DNA from: Begonia masoniana
Taxonomy: Eukaryota > Streptophyta > Magnoliopsida > Cucurbitales > Begoniaceae
Length of the DNA stretch: 64,000 nt
Direction of reading: 5' to 3'
Assembly (NCBI GenBank): GCA_022432975.1
Contig: CM039509.1
Location: 20,119,432 to 20,183,431, forward strand
Below the pieces are notes generated by a model. The model saw only the letters and a program-made list of their open reading frames with translations. It did no database searches and was not told the origin of the DNA. Each line of letters opens with the position of its first letter. The stretch's first letter is position 1. Shown here in pieces: positions 1 to 12,800 of this stretch. The translations under genes were made by a program, and so were the position numbers.

Positions 1-598
1 CTTCATGAAGTCATGGCCAAGGGTGATCCGTTGGATTTCACCAAGTCCTCCCTCCTTGGTCCTCCACTACTTGGGCTTGCTTGGATGAAGCTTCAAGCTT
101 GGGTCACCTTTTGGGCCTTCAAGTGCTCCTCTCCAAATGCTCCAAGTGCTCCACTCTAAGTGCTCCAAGTGCTCTTTCATGAGATGACTCCCAAATGGGC
201 CAAGCAAGGCCTCCCAAAGTATGCCAAGTGATGGACCAAGTGATGGTCCCTCAATGTGAGAGCCAATGGATGGTAAACTCCAAATCAAGCTACCATACGT
301 GACTAAGTCTCGGTAGTGAAGTAAAGCAGAACTAATGGCCCAAAATTTGCCAAAAAAAAGAAAAATGCTAAAATTACATGGAGTTGTCTCCCGAAAGACA
401 AATTCTGGCTTCTGATACTTCAACTGGTGCTCTAATGATTTCTTCAATACAATCCGAGCTCTCCAAGGAGGTACTCCATGTCAGTGGGTGATCATGTTGA
501 TCAAGTAAGCTTTCTATGTGCATTCCTCCCATAGATTCCTACCTACAAAAGAGAACACGTAATGAATGGAGGGAATAAATAAAGTTTAGGCCTTTATT
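1..598. other. Unassigned retroelement-like sequence
   Basis: No gene is recognised. The minus strand has short direct repeats around GAGCACTTGGAG (about 120-180) and an open frame of about 126 codons at 67-447 that matches nothing I know. The last 50-60 bases loosely match the inner part of the G0 right LTR near 20660-20710, so they are probably the outer remnant of the G0 left LTR, cut off by the LTR inserted at 599. The rest may be another LTR or untranslated leader; I cannot classify it. Confidence 0.4.
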
Positions 599-742
599 TG
601 TAACACCCGGTTCCATCGAACTGATTTTACCTTGTCAACTAATAGTGTACATTTTATGGATGAAATTGGGAGAATTATTGATTAGGTTAATGAGTGATTA
701 AATAAGGGCAAAATGGTAAACAGAGATCTATAGTGGATAACG

Positions 743-750
743 TATTTAAG
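743..750 (+). promoter_or_regulatory. TATA-like box of the family 1 LTR
   Basis: TATTTAAG lies in a block (GGATAACGTATTTAAGGG and the following GTTTAAT) that recurs close to the sense 5' end of the family 1 LTRs in this window. Transcription would start about 30 bases downstream, before the leader splice signals. The start site is inferred, not seen. Confidence 0.55.
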
Positions 751-1422
751 GGAGGGTTTAATAAGGTTTAGCCGCCACTGTTTCTCATTTTCATTTCTCG
801 GCATTCAGCTCAGCTAAGCAGAGTTTCTCTCGACGATATTCTCTCCCATTTTCTCCAAGCTAGGTGAGTTCTACTTCGATTTCTTGCTACATTGTAACTA
901 TCGATGATAGAGGGGGATTTTAAATGTGAGTTTTGAGAATCCTGTAAGTGAGAGTTAGTTCGGGTTTGGGGCAAATCAGGAATGCTTGATTATCAGAGTT
1001 CCCAAACTAGTTTCTTTACGAGTTCTGGTAGATTTGAGGATAGTTTAGAATGAAGCTTAACTAATACTCTGTCTACGGCTATAGGTTTTGAGCAAAACCC
1101 GAAGTAGTTTGCAAACAAGCTTTTCCAGGAAACCAGGTAAGTGAAGTATACGTGTGCCTTCGGGCCTACATCACAAAACAGTATGTTTATGCATGTTTGA
1201 ATGTTTACTGAATCTCATGTATCATTTCTTTTGAAAATATACGAAAATGAATTTACATGTAATGGCATGGTAAGGTTTGAATAGATTGTAACAGACCAAC
1301 TATTAAGAGAACTAATCCGCCCCTTAATCTAGAAGAGGATGTATGACTTTGGGAAAATTGATCCACTTCCCAATGGAATATGAGGATCAGATCAGATCAG
1401 CTATTAAGGGAACTAATCCGCC

Positions 1423-4239
1423 TGTAACACCCGAAAAATTTCTATAACGTGTTTAGCCTTAGATTTAATGATTAGGAAGGTTAGTATTAACGTTTTCCTA
1501 GTAAGTGAGTTAGAAAGTGATATTGGAAGAGAAAATGTTGGAAAAGATGAGTGAGAATCTAATTATTGTAAGTTAATTAATCAATTGGGTTAGAAAAGAA
1601 GAATGGAATGCAAATGGATGAAGGTTTGAAAAATGAACAATTTCACGTTGGAGAGTTCATTTCACGTTGGAGAAGAAAAGAAAAGAAGTATGATTAAAAG
1701 TAAAGTTTGAAAGTCAAACTTTGTAGTTGAAGAAGAAATGTAAATGGGGAAAAGTCAAAAAGAAAAAGATGAGGTATTATGTGTTGAAAAGTCAAATTGA
1801 GGAAGAAAAAAAAAAAAAATATATATATATATATATCAAAGTGAGGCTTTCACATTGGGTTGATGGAGAGTTAGGGTGAGGTAAGTTTATAAAATTTAAA
1901 AGTTTATGGGTGAAATGGAAAAGAGGAAAAAGGTGTGATATTTTAATAGTTGGATGGTTAAAGAGTAAAGGTCAAAAATTTCTCTTTTCCTCCTTCTCCT
2001 TCCACGAGAATTGCAGCTTTCTTCTAGGGTTTCTCCATATTCTCCTCTTCAATTTTTGGAAAGGAATCAAGGTAAATTTAAATGGGTTTTAGGTTGGATA
2101 CCTTTAGGTGTTGATTGTTGATGTTTTGTTGAGTTTTTAGTGAAGTTTGTTAAGTGTTTGGAAACCCTAAATGGGAACCTCCGAAAATTCTCATTCCTTA
2201 GTTTATTTTCTTGCCAATTTGGGTGTTTAAATGTTGGATAGAATGATTTAGGTTATTTTTAAGGATAGATTTGAGTTTTAGGATAAGTTTTGGAGAAACC
2301 GGTTTTGTACAATATATATACCCGGTTCTGTTTTGGCATTTTCGGATTGGCCTTTTTGTTTGTTTGGTCAATTTGAGTGTTTCAATGGATAGTAGACGTG
2401 TAGAGGTTTACAGATTGGGTTGGCACGTAAAAATCCGTTGAAAAATAAGTAAGTTATGGCCGTTCGAAGTTGGACGCTAAGAATTTTAGATAAAATCGGG
2501 TGTTAGGGTTTTGTTGTGAGTTAGGTTGAATTGCTGGTAGTTTTCGCTTAGTTAATTCTTAGAATTTCCTAGATTGATGCTAAGTTATTTCTCTATATTT
2601 GTTAGGTTATCGAGCGAGTGAATTGATTGGACGTAGGGAGCAATCGAGTGCCGAGCAACCAGGTAAGTAGTAGATGCGTGTTTTGTTGCCTTCGGGCCTA
2701 CACCGTGGAACGGTAGGGATTTATTGCTTGTTTGTTGTGTTTTGTTTTGAGTCGAGCATCGTGTGTCATGCATCATTGTTTTATAACTACGAAACCACGG
2801 GTTTGACATGTTTGAGTGGTGAGGATGAAATGTAAGATAAATAAAATGGATATGCAACTTGGTCTCGAGTAGAATAGCATCGTCAGGCAAGTGGCTCGTT
2901 CTAGCACCCCGAGAGGGAATAGCCTCATCGGGCAAGTGGCACGTTGTAGCACCTCGAGAAGGATTAGCCTCGTCGGGCTAGTGGCTCGTTGTAGCACCCC
3001 GAGAGGGATTCTATTAAAGATGCTATGCTAAATTACGTAACGTGTCGAAAGTATGAATGCCTCGACCTGTTCGTGCTTGAAGGCACACTAAGGATTCTAC
3101 GATCGATGGGAGAAGATTCGGTATGGCTGTCTTGGATTGTGTTAGGACGTGTGCCTCCAATCTTGCTCTGTGGGTCAAGGCGTGGCCGTCCTGGATTGTG
3201 TTGAGGCGTGTGCCTACTTGATTCATATGAAAGTGAAAGATATATGCAACCAGAATGAAAAGAAAACAACAGAGTGTGTAGAAACTACATCCTAGGGTTG
3301 AAGAGACAGCCCAAGACTAGGTAGCAGTCTTGGTAAGCATTAGGCTTATGTTTTGTGTTCTATGGTGTAGGTGACAAGTATTACTCAGGTGAGGTAGAAG
3401 AGACAGCCCAAGACTAGGCAGCAGTCGGAGGAGTACGGGGTACGCCGGTGCGGGCTATTGTCGGGGCGTCTTAGCCACTGTCTTCCTTGGGTAGTTGTGG
3501 GAGGTTAATATTTTGATGTAGATAGTTGTGGTTGTTTTAAACGGTTTTGGTATTTTAAATTGTTTAGATTATGTGAATAACGATGATTTGACAATTTGAT
3601 GAATATGGTGTGTACATTGTTTTGGGAATGGTTCGAATAGTCTTTACAATAGTTAAATTTGCAGGTTTTGGGATTTTGATAATTTTAGGCGTTATGCCGT
3701 CCGTTTAGTTTAAAATAAATAACGTCGAGTTTACTTTCTCTATTTTTTTAATAACCGTTTTAAGTCGGTTTTTCAAGATTTTTTATGGGACACGGAGTTT
3801 AGGGTGTCGGGATTGTGTGGTGAAAATTTTAGAATTTTTTGAGGTGTTTAGCTCGACAGAAAATGAAGAAAAGTGAGAAAAGGTCGAAAAAACGACAAAA
3901 TGGGGCATGTTGGCGCGCTAGCACCCGAGAGGGTGCCGAGCGTTCCGGCGCTGGGCGCGTAGGAGGCGCACAGCACGCTGCTCACGCGCGCGGTGCACGC
4001 GCGCTCCCTACGCCCAGCACCCAAAAATAAAAAAAAAAATTATTTTTTTCTATTTCCAAAATGTTTTGACCCGACATTTTTCAACGTATTTTATTCACGT
4101 TTTCCAAAATTTTTTGAGGGTTCAGAAAACTCAAAAATCGAGTCAAAAATTTATCAAAAATTATTTTAAACGTCGTTTTAAACACAGTTTGGGTTAGCAA
4201 AGTAGCGCACCGAGCCGGGGTGGGTTCGGGGGCGTTACG
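1423..4239 (+). mobile_element. Solo LTR (family A) nested in S1
   Basis: It interrupts the motif aactaatccgcc|ccttaat of the host LTR with TSD ccgcc (1418-1422 and 4240-4244). It starts TGTAACACCCG and ends GGGGGCGTTACG; the expected final CA has become CG. Predicted leader introns: 2072-2605 (AAG|GTAAAT to GTTAG|G) and 2663-3370 (CCAG|GTAAGT to TGTAG|G). Within the second are three copies of a ~57-bp repeat (cac/ccgagaggga...cgggc...gtggctcg, 2870-3012) and two copies of a ~60-bp unit containing gtggccgtcctggattgtgtt (3120-3215). A GC-rich, CpG-rich block lies at 3905-4020. It is the same family as 28483-33356. Confidence 0.92.
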
Positions 4240-5422
4240 CCGCCCCTTAATGGAGAAGAGGATGTATGACTTTGGAAAAAATTAATCTACTTCCCAATGG
4301 AATCCAGGGATCAGATCAGAGAAAGAACGTTTATGTAACTGAGATGTGAAAGTAGAAACTGCATGACTAGGATTTATGTTTCAGCATTTTATTTCATTAT
4401 TTCTTCACTTATTTAGTATTAGGCTAATAGATGAATTTTGTGATGTAGGTGAAGAAGCCTCAGAAGGTGTGTTCTCTGAGCATGTTCAGGACTAGCCTGG
4501 TTGGGGGAGCACATTCATGCCTCGACTTGGTGAACTGATGGGGCGGTTAAACTAATGGCTGTAGGTGTGAAGTTTAGTGAACTATTGTCCAGTTTACTTT
4601 AGCTGAGAATTTTAAAGACAGTGATAGTCTTAGTCTTTCGGTTATGTTTTTTTGGGATTTTTCTGGTAAGGATACTCGATGATTATAATTAGGCCTTTTA
4701 TTGAATTTTAGAGCAATTTGTGGATTTGAGCTATTTTGAATGATTACAGTGAATTTACAAGTTCTTTTAGCAGTCAGAGTTGTTCTTTGTTTTGAGTGTT
4801 ATTGTCTATCGGTGGACGTTGTCTATCGGTGGATGTTGAGTGTTATTGTTCACCGGTGGATGTTGTCTATCGGTGGATGCTGAGTGTTACTGTTCACCGG
4901 TGGATGTTGTCTATCGGTGGATGTTGAGTGTTACTGTTCACCGGTTGACGTTGTCTATCGGTGGATGCTGTCTATTGGTAGATGTGGGTAGCCGACGTGT
5001 CGTTCGGCTGACTTGAGCGATGGATCTGTGTAGTCAACGCGTCGCTCGACTGATGTGAGCGGTGGATGTTCGATAGCAGAAGACGTATTCTGTCTCTACT
5101 TCTACCGCTGAGACTATCTTGTTTCTGCTTTTGCCGCTAACACTGTTTAGCGGTGGATGCCTTTTGTTTCTATTTCTATCGCTGAAACTGTTCAGCGGTA
5201 GATATGTTCTGTTTTGTTTTGTTTTCTTTCAACCAATTGTCTTTAATATTTTAATTAATTAATAAATGTTGTTTTATACAAATGGTTTTTCCGCTGCAAG
5301 TTTTAACGTTTTAAGGGTCAAATTTTGACCGTTGAGTGAAATTTTGAAATTTTCTCAAAGAGTCATAGCTCGGTTCAGTATTATGAGTAGCGAACCGGAT
5401 TTATACAATTCGGGGCGTTACA

Positions 5423-6117
5423 TTATTGGATTTATGAGTGATTGGACCCCTAGGCATGTCAACCAAAGCTATCAAGTAATCTTTCAAGTTTTTGCTTGAA
5501 TAATATATAGTTCTTCACAAAGAACTAAAGCAAAGATTCTAAAAAGAATCACTAAAAAAGCATAAGTTTTAATCAAACATCATTCATCATAATTGTTCCC
5601 AAAGGGTTACAACTTAAATAGGCTAAAATAAATATTAAAAATAATATAAATATCTCTAATAATCTTTAAAATATTATACAAAGCAATTTACGATTAAAGA
5701 AACTTAACTAATACATAAACATAGAAAGAAAATCATGAAAATATGAAAAATGAAGGTTTTAAACATGAAATGTTACGTAGGAACGTGTTAGGGCGTGTGG
5801 CCTTGGGCGCGGGGCACAAGGCACGCTCGTGCCCTACTGGCTCACTGAATGCTGGAATTGCACTAATTTTGATATTTTAGAAATTTTTTTGCAACTCCAT
5901 ACCTCTCCATCAATCTCCATGCAACTCCACGCATCTCCATGCAACTCCATACATCTCTATGCATTCAACTTCTTGGTTTCTTTGTTCATGTTGTGATGGC
6001 TTTGTTTCTTGAATCTTCATTACCAAATCATGTGGGGTTTTGTACTTTAGGTCTCATTTACCCTCTAATGGATCTTGGTCCTTAACTTTGAACTTGGTTG
6101 TACTTTAGTTCGTATTA
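5423..6117 (-). mobile_element. 3' LTR of degraded gypsy element G0 (part)
   Basis: It aligns along its length with 20690-21365, the other G0 LTR, sharing the ctatcaag, ttcacaaagaactaaag and cttggtc...ttcgtat blocks. The plus-strand right edge ttcgtatta corresponds to ttcgtatca at 21365. It is followed by a purine tract on the minus strand (GAAGAGGAAGGGAA, 6118-6131), the plus-strand primer site, which sets the element strand. A run of ~20-22-bp repeats (gcaactcca...atctcc, 5891-5968) is expanded relative to the other LTR. The outer end is displaced by S1. Confidence 0.75.
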
Positions 6118-7248
6118 TTCCCTTCCTCTTCAAAAATATTCATCCTCAAATCTTCTGCATCATACAAAACACTTGGATTGGAAGTGGTTAGGTCGTTAGA
6201 TAAAAAGTAATAGTCATTGCACGAAGTTATAAGTATTTGTTTCTTTGCCATCAACATAATTTTCACATCACTTATTGGATTTTCCCTCTTTTTGAATTGT
6301 CAAGGTCTCCCCAAGAGTATATGCGTTGTTTGCGTTGGTACCACATAACAAATGACTTAATCTTTATATTTTCTAATTGAAAGTGTGATTTTTACTCTTT
6401 TAGTCATTTTCACTTCTTCGAAATCACTCAATGATTGTAGCTTATAGGGCTTTAGATGCTTCTCAATTTCCAAACTCAACTTTTCTACAAACAAAGTGCT
6501 AGCAATATTAGTACAACTTCCACTATCAATAATCAAACTACTTATCTTGTTGTTCACAAAGCATCTAGTATAAAAAATGTGCTCTCTTTGCACCTCATCT
6601 CCATTTCTTTTAGGTTGAATGTTAAGTGCTCTCCTAGTGACCAACAACTCAGCTTTGTTAGGTTCCTCTATATCTATATCGTTACAATCTTCTAATGGTG
6701 ACATTTCATTATCACTTGACTTAACACTTGCTATATCACCATTATCCAATATCATCATAGTTCTTTTATTTGGTCAATTAGAAGCAATATGACCAAATCC
6801 TTGACCTCTAAAGCATTTAATTTCACAAGTATTACTTGGTGTAGAAGTTTTGATTTTACCTTGCATAGAGGTAGTACTTGTTGTCATATACTTGCCTTTG
6901 CATTCCTCCTTTGGTTTTGAAGTTGACTTCTCATCCCTCTAATTTAATTTCCAAGAAGAATTTGATGCCGATCCAATCTTAGAGTTTTCCTGGCGTTTAA
7001 ATTATTTTTCAATCTTGATGGTTTTTTGCAATAAGTCCTCTAGATTCATATAATGTTGCAATCCACAATATCCATAATTTCTCTATTCAAACCTCCAACA
7101 AATCGTGTCATTGTGGCTTCCTCAATTTCTTAGTAGTAATCCTCCACACTTTTAAATCCTTGTAATTTTCTACACCAATCTCGATAATAATGGTTAGGAA
7201 TAAATCTTTTGTACCAAATTACTTTCATGTCTTTGAATGTACTAATTG
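6118..7248 (-). pseudogene. G0 gag C-terminus and aspartic protease (broken)
   Basis: Minus strand. The best frame (6357-6758) has the retropepsin-like active site LIIDSGSCTNIAS; after a stop, the frame continues with a VVPTQTTHILLGRPWQF stretch, the C-terminal half of the plant gypsy protease. Upstream is a damaged zinc knuckle near 6785-6840: of CX2CX4HX4C, the second and last cysteines are lost. Beyond it is a gag segment resembling the usual RRFIPNHYYRD...VEDYY...EATMTRFVGGLNRE region. Reverse transcriptase and integrase are absent: the purine tract and LTR follow about 240 bases after the protease. Several stops and frameshifts make it non-coding now. Confidence 0.8.
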
Positions 7249-9342
7249 TGTAACGCCCGGAGTTTTCTGAGCCCGGTTCGTTACTCATAAACCCGAACAT
7301 AACTAAGGAATTTTGACCAATTTAAAACTTCGCTCAAAAATCCAGATTTGACGTTCACTGGAAACTCAATCAATTAAAACTTGCAGCGGAAATTATTTGG
7401 GGAAAAATAGAGTTAAACGAACCTATAAAACAATGTTGAATAATTAATTTAAGTGTTAAGAAAATAGTCGGTCAAGAAATGAGGGCATGGAGTGTGAAAT
7501 ACTTAGAACTTTGCAAAAAGTCAAATGCATCTACCGATGAACAAAGTCAACGGAAGAAGCGAGGACAAGTTGTTCCAGCAGCGGATAAACAGACTACATC
7601 TTTCGCTCACCAGCTACCGATGACGTCAGCCGGATGAATCCTTTCATCCTGCTTCCACCGATAGCTAAACGACAAAACTCTTTAACACTTCTACCGACGA
7701 CGTCAGCCGGATGAATCCCTTTCATCCAACTTCTGCAGATAAAATAAACTACGCCATCCGATAGATTTAACACGCTATTCCTACCGGTAGAAAACATCCA
7801 TTTTCTACCGATAGAAGAACAATGTCTTCTACCGATAGACTACAACTGCCGATAGAAAACAGAGCAACTTTTTCACAATTCATGTTCCATATGAAAACAA
7901 CTATACTACAAAAGGACTTATTCGCTTTAATGAAACTATTTAGAAACAACTCCAATTCCTACATTACTCAAAATCCAGTAAAACCAACGCTAAATCAGCA
8001 GAGTACTATTATTAGAAAATCTAAGAGTAATGTGTTCAAAACATTGAAAACTATTACTGTTATAAGACTCAACATACTTAAGTGAAAACATTGTCGACTG
8101 AACCAGAGAGTTTTCAAACATAAGATCAAAACATTAAGAGTTGGTTCTGTCAACGAAACTCAAACACAACTCAGCTATCCAATTGTTTACTACAATACAC
8201 ATACACAAAACACTGGTTGAACCGCCTCATCAGTTTACCAAGTCGTGGCCTGGATGTGCTCCCCCAACATCATCTATGCATTTGTGAACTCAGGAAAATC
8301 ACCTGCAGTAACCTCGACACCTACATCACAAAACTCATCTATTAGCCTAATGCTAAGCAAGTAAAGCAATAATGAAATGGAATACTGAAACATAAATCCT
8401 AATTATGCAGTTTCTACTTTCACATCTCAGTTGCAATTTCGTTCATTCACTGATATGATCCCTCGGTTCCATTGGGAAGTGGATCAACTTTTCCAAAGTC
8501 ATACATCCTCTTCTCAATTAAGGGGCAGATTAGTTCCCTTAACAGCTGATCTGATCCCTCAATTCCATTGGGAGTGGGATCAGTTCTCCCAAAGTAATAA
8601 ATCCTTTACTCAATTAAGGGGCGGATTAGTTCCCTTAACAGCTGATCTGTTTCAATCTATTCATACCTTGCCATAACATCACATATAAATTCATTTTCGT
8701 ATTTCTTCAAAAACATGATGCATGACATAAAAAAAACACTCAAACATGCATAAACCTACTGTTTTGTGATGTAGGCCCGAAGGCACACACACTACTTCAC
8801 TTACCTGGATTTTCTGAAAATTGTTTGGTTGCTTACCATTTCGGGTTTGCTAAAACCTAAAACCATAGACTGTGTATTAGTTAAACTTCATTCTAAACTA
8901 TCCAAGAGTCTTAAGGAAAATAGTTTGGGAGCTCAGATCTTTGTGTATTCCCGATTCTGCACTAAACCCGAAACTACACACATTCACAACACTCCCAAAA
9001 ACACATACATTGCACTCCCTCTGTTATCTAACTGTCAAGTCATAAGGAAAAATGAAGGAACTCATCTAAATCGGAGAAATCACTGGAGAATCGGAGGGAA
9101 AGTTGCCTGGAATTCTGATGAGCTTTAGCTGAATACCGAGAAAGGAAAATGAGGGGGCAGTGGCGGCTAAACCTCATTAAACCCTCCCTTAAATACGTTA
9201 TCCACAATAAATTGTAATTTACCATTTTGTCCTTACTCATTCACTTATTAACCTAATCACTAAATCACCCAAATTTAAATTTTTAAAGCATTCTCAAAAA
9301 AATAAAACAAGGTAAATCGGTTAATAGAAACCGGGTGTTACA
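7249..9342 (-). mobile_element. Solo LTR (family 1) inside G0 gag
   Basis: It is bounded by TGTAAC...GTTACA with TSD aattg (7244-7248 and 9343-9347), and removing it rejoins the gag frame of G0. Sense is minus: TATTTAAG at 9188-9195, donor CCAG|GTAAGT ending at 8804, hairpin and arm GTTTTGTGATGTAGG (plus strand, 8761-8775), perfectly complementary arm 8320-8334, and acceptor at 8321. Two ~106-bp repeats lie between the arms (8455-8655). A bZIP-type palindrome TGACGTCA is at 7621-7628, among CACCGG/ATCCGG-type repeats (7600-7850). Confidence 0.93.
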
Positions 9343-10085
9343 AATTGGTTGCTCACCATACCACCTTTGAGTTCTTACCAATTTATCCAACCATTTTCTT
9401 GCATAAGCGGTGAACTTCATCGCAATTAACTTGATCTTTTTGTCATTGGTGTAGTTAGAAAATTCAAAAATGTGATCAGCTTTTTTTTTCATTCTATATA
9501 TAGTTCAGGATCACTCTTATCTTGAAAAGGTAGAATTATCATTTTGATGTAGCCTAGGTTTCCATCCTCACGTGTTGTTTTAGCAAATTTCTCCTTTTTG
9601 TAATTACCATCCTCCTAGTCACCTCATTGTCGTGCTCCATTGGTGCTTTGTTTCTCCGTGCATGGTGACTAGAAGAGGACTCCATCATATTCATTCTCAT
9701 GTTCAATCCCTTAAACTAATCATGTACAACCTTCACGTACATGTCTAGATTAAAGTTCATATGTCTTTCCTCACTACTCACGATTCCAACAAGAGAAATA
9801 AAACGTGTTAGAGCAAAAATAATAATTAAACAGAAGTCACGCACTCCCTCACATTTTTACACTCAATGTCACGTCACTCATGTTTCACTAAAGTGTGGCT
9901 TTTTAAAAATTAATCTCACCCTCTTACCTTTTACCTCTCAATTTTCCCTTTTCGTTCTTTATGTAAAACTCTGATCAAGAGAAAATATTCAATAAGTAAA
10001 AAAAGCAAGATTAAACTTTGAAGCTAAAAATTCCAACCTCCAAGAATAGTAGATTCAAACTATTTTGAAAGAAAGGAATAAGAAA
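9343..10085 (-). pseudogene. G0 gag N-terminal part (broken)
   Basis: The minus strand encodes, across frames, a plant Ty3/gypsy gag capsid start: GNLGYIKM, PFQDKSDPELYIE, then KIKLIAMKFTAYARKWLDKL (9283-9492 frame). It continues beyond the 2.1-kb LTR into 7248 and below. Stops and frameshifts separate the parts. The 9760-10085 end is probably leader; it adjoins the E3 insertion site (TSD agaaa). Confidence 0.75.
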
Positions 10086-10941
10086 TGTGACGACCCCAAC
10101 CCGATCAGGGCCGCCACGGACTTGCCATGACATAATCATTACTTCTCTTATTTTTTTTTTTTTAAAAAAAACATTTCCCAAAACCCTTAAACAAACTAAC
10201 CATAACGTAACCTTAACTTTGAACTCTCATAACCACGTAAGTTTTTCTTTTTATTTCACTCATAACGTTTCGACTTCTAAACCATTAAATCGAAGTCTCG
10301 GATTGTTGAAATCCCTTAAATCACTCGTTCATCGATCATCAAAACACGACACTAATATAACCTACAATTTCGGACAAATTCAAGAAAACGAACTGCGTGG
10401 ATCGGTCTAAAATCGAGCGTATCCTTACCTGTTTCAAAATAACCAAAAAGTTCAAAATAACCAAATAGTTCCAGTATATTTTAAAATTAAGACTCCACAT
10501 TCTAAACGTTCTACTTCCACTACATATACATCAACACTCGACTTTTCATACATTTTTCCACCAAAACATCTAATCCATATACTTAACATTTCCATACTTT
10601 CACAAACAAAACCTACACGTAGACCTACTAACCAACAAAACTAACTCACATCATTTGCCACCAAAACAGTTCGGGGCACACCACCGGATCATCAAGCCAA
10701 GCAAAAACACACCTCGTCGCCACGAGCACCACCCGTCGACCACCTATTCCTTGTCATCAAGAGGAACTCTCACCTTCACACCTGTCACCTACATCATACA
10801 ACATAAACAGTAAGCCTAATGCTTAGTAAGGGGATGCTCTATGGATAACTTATGCATGAATGCGTGACTTTTCATAAAACATATTCATTTCGTTTCGTTT
10901 TGTTAACATTTTCTCATCTGTCTACGTAGTAGACCATTTCC

Positions 10942-11150
10942 TTGCCCCGTGAGAACCATGACTTGCCCCGTGAGAACATACATGACTTGCCCTGTGAGAA
11001 CATACATGACTTGCCCCGTGAGAACATACATGAATTGCCCCGTGAGAACATACATCATTCGCGTGAGAAACATACATCTTTACACGTGAGAAACATACAT
11101 CTTTACACGTGAGAAACATACATCATTCGCGTGAGAAACATACATCATTC
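10942..11150 (-). repeat. 23/24-bp minisatellite, short allele in E3 3' LTR
   Basis: About five units of cttgccccgtgagaacatacatga, followed by about four derived units (gtgagaaacatacatctttaca type). This is the short counterpart of the array at 16937-18438 in the other LTR of the same element. Confidence 0.92.
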
Positions 11151-12501
11151 ACCTGATCGTTCTTTACTTCAACGTTTCACATATCATCTTCAAATCATTA
11201 TCGTTCAATTCATCGTAAAAACATGCTCGTAAATAGTTCGTATGCACCTTTTATAAAACATGATGCATGAGGAGTTCATAGACATACATAGACATATCAT
11301 CGACCATTCACAACGTACATGGACAAGCTTTACTCATAACAAACTTAACAAACCACTAATAACTAACATTCTAGGCTACCCGACTCATTAAACCCACAGT
11401 CATAAAATCATCATCGAAAACACAAAATCCTAATGTTGTCACAATGTAGGGCCTTAAGGGCCGGAAACCTAACATCCACTTACCTGGCGTCCGTAGCAAG
11501 CCGTGCACCGTCCAAAACCGTGTCCACCTAAGGCATTTCATAAATAAAGGACATTAAAATCGATCCTAAATAAACGAATCTCAAACTTAAACTAAGCTCC
11601 AAGCTAAAGCAATTTCTCCTAAAACTTTCATTTTCTCCATTCGGGCATTTCATCGAGCACGTGGTGCTCACAATTTACTTAACCTCCATTAATGGTTTTC
11701 CAAAAATCTCCAATATTCAAACTTTAACCTAAATCCACTAATAATCATCAATTCATTTAATCTACCTAAATAACGACAAGTGTATTCACTAATAAGCATA
11801 AAAGCATAATATCATCAATTTCTAACTAAAACTTAATTAAACGGCCACTAATTTGGGTTCGGTAAAAACCGACCCGAAACTTCAAATGCGCATAACTTTT
11901 GCGTCGGTTATCGGAATCGAACGATTCCAGCGGCCACGTACTCCTCTAATAACCTATTTTAATCTGCCAAAAGGAATTTTAAAACAAACAATCGGAACTA
12001 GGTCAAAATGGGCAAAACCCGAACTGCCCCTTTTTCCGGAATTTTCCCCCTTTTCGATTTTTCATCAATTCACGCTCATTTCATCACCAATCGACCACAT
12101 ATACCCTCAATTAGAATAATCTAACCTAAAATCGAAGCTACACTCACCAAAACCGAAGTGCCCTAAATCGGCCTCACTGATTTTTGCTCACATTGAGCTC
12201 AACACGGCCAGACAACCAAAGCAGACATTAAGCTCGACCATTTGACGCCAAGAACGGCCAAAAGCCGCCAGAAATCAGAGCTCAATCGAGCTCATCTTTC
12301 TCGGCCTTAACAGAGACAGAACAGGGCGAGAAGGAATCGGAGCCTCACGTCGCCGTCGTCTGGCCTGAAAATGGCGAGAATCGCCGGCGGTGGCCGTCGA
12401 AAATCGCTGCTCGTCTCTCCCTGTCGTCGGGCTCGTCGGGAGCTCGACACTCGACTCACGAACGACAGAATGGCAAAGCCATTCTGTCGTTTTGTTTTAT
12501 T

Positions 12502-12515
12502 TTTATTATTATTAT

Positions 12516-12555
<40 letters not shown>
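12502..12555. repeat. TTA/TAA microsatellite
   Basis: (TTA)n running into (TAA)n inside the E3 3' LTR. The matching tract in the 5' LTR is at 19866-19902 and is shorter. Open frames rich in Tyr or Asn here come only from this repeat. Confidence 0.95.
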
Positions 12556-12556
<1 letters not shown>

Positions 12557-12800
12557 AATTACATTACCTTTTTGTCCTTCTGAAAATTCCGTTAAATCCT
12601 GTCCTTAAATTATAAATTTTTGTAGATTGAACCTCACCCCGTACCCAGCTTAATTTCTCCATTTAGAATACCCGAACACAATTTGATTAATCAATTATTT
12701 TAATCAAATTTATTCACTTTTCTTTTAAATTACTTAAAACAATTATTTATTAAACAATTACCTATTATTTTATTTTCTCTTAAAAATTTCGGGTGTTACA

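Larger units (their letters stand above)
599..5422 (+). mobile_element. Solo LTR S1 (gypsy family 1), interrupted
   Basis: It begins TGTAACACCCGG, ends GGGGCGTTACA, and is flanked by the 5-bp TSD ttatt (594-598 and 5423-5427). No internal region or second LTR is present, so it is a solo LTR left by LTR-LTR recombination. Without the nested LTR at 1423-4239 it is about 2.0 kb. Sense landmarks: TATA-like TATTTAAG (743-750), donor TAG|GTGAGT at 863/864, acceptor TATAG|G at 1084/1085, donor CCAG|GTAAGT at 1136/1137, UUCG hairpin 1156-1165, arm 1165-1179, complementary arm 4436-4449 and acceptor TGTAG|G at 4448/4449. Degenerate CACCGGTGGATG repeats fill 4800-5200. It belongs with the E1/E2 LTRs by promoter and arm sequence. 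Confidence 0.93.
10086..12800 (-). mobile_element. E3 3' LTR
   Basis: 2,715 bp; plus-strand text starts TGTGACGACCCC and ends GGGTGTTACA. The predicted leader intron 2 runs 11483 to 10789 on the minus strand (CCAG|GTAAGT to TGTAG|G). Its arms, 11433-11450 and 10788-10804, can form 17 pairs with three or so G-U wobbles and one bulge. A GGCC...GGCC hairpin sits beside the first arm. The TTA/TAA microsatellite at 12502-12555 is shared with E4. Confidence 0.92.

Noticed and set aside
3839..4030. GC-rich 63-codon plus-strand frame and the similar 32888-33149 frames
   Set aside because: They fall in the CpG-rich block of family A LTRs and owe their length to GC content; no domain and no conservation between the two copies.
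12307..12608. Poly-Tyr / poly-Asn open frames
   Set aside because: Produced by the TTA/TAA microsatellite in the E3 LTR.
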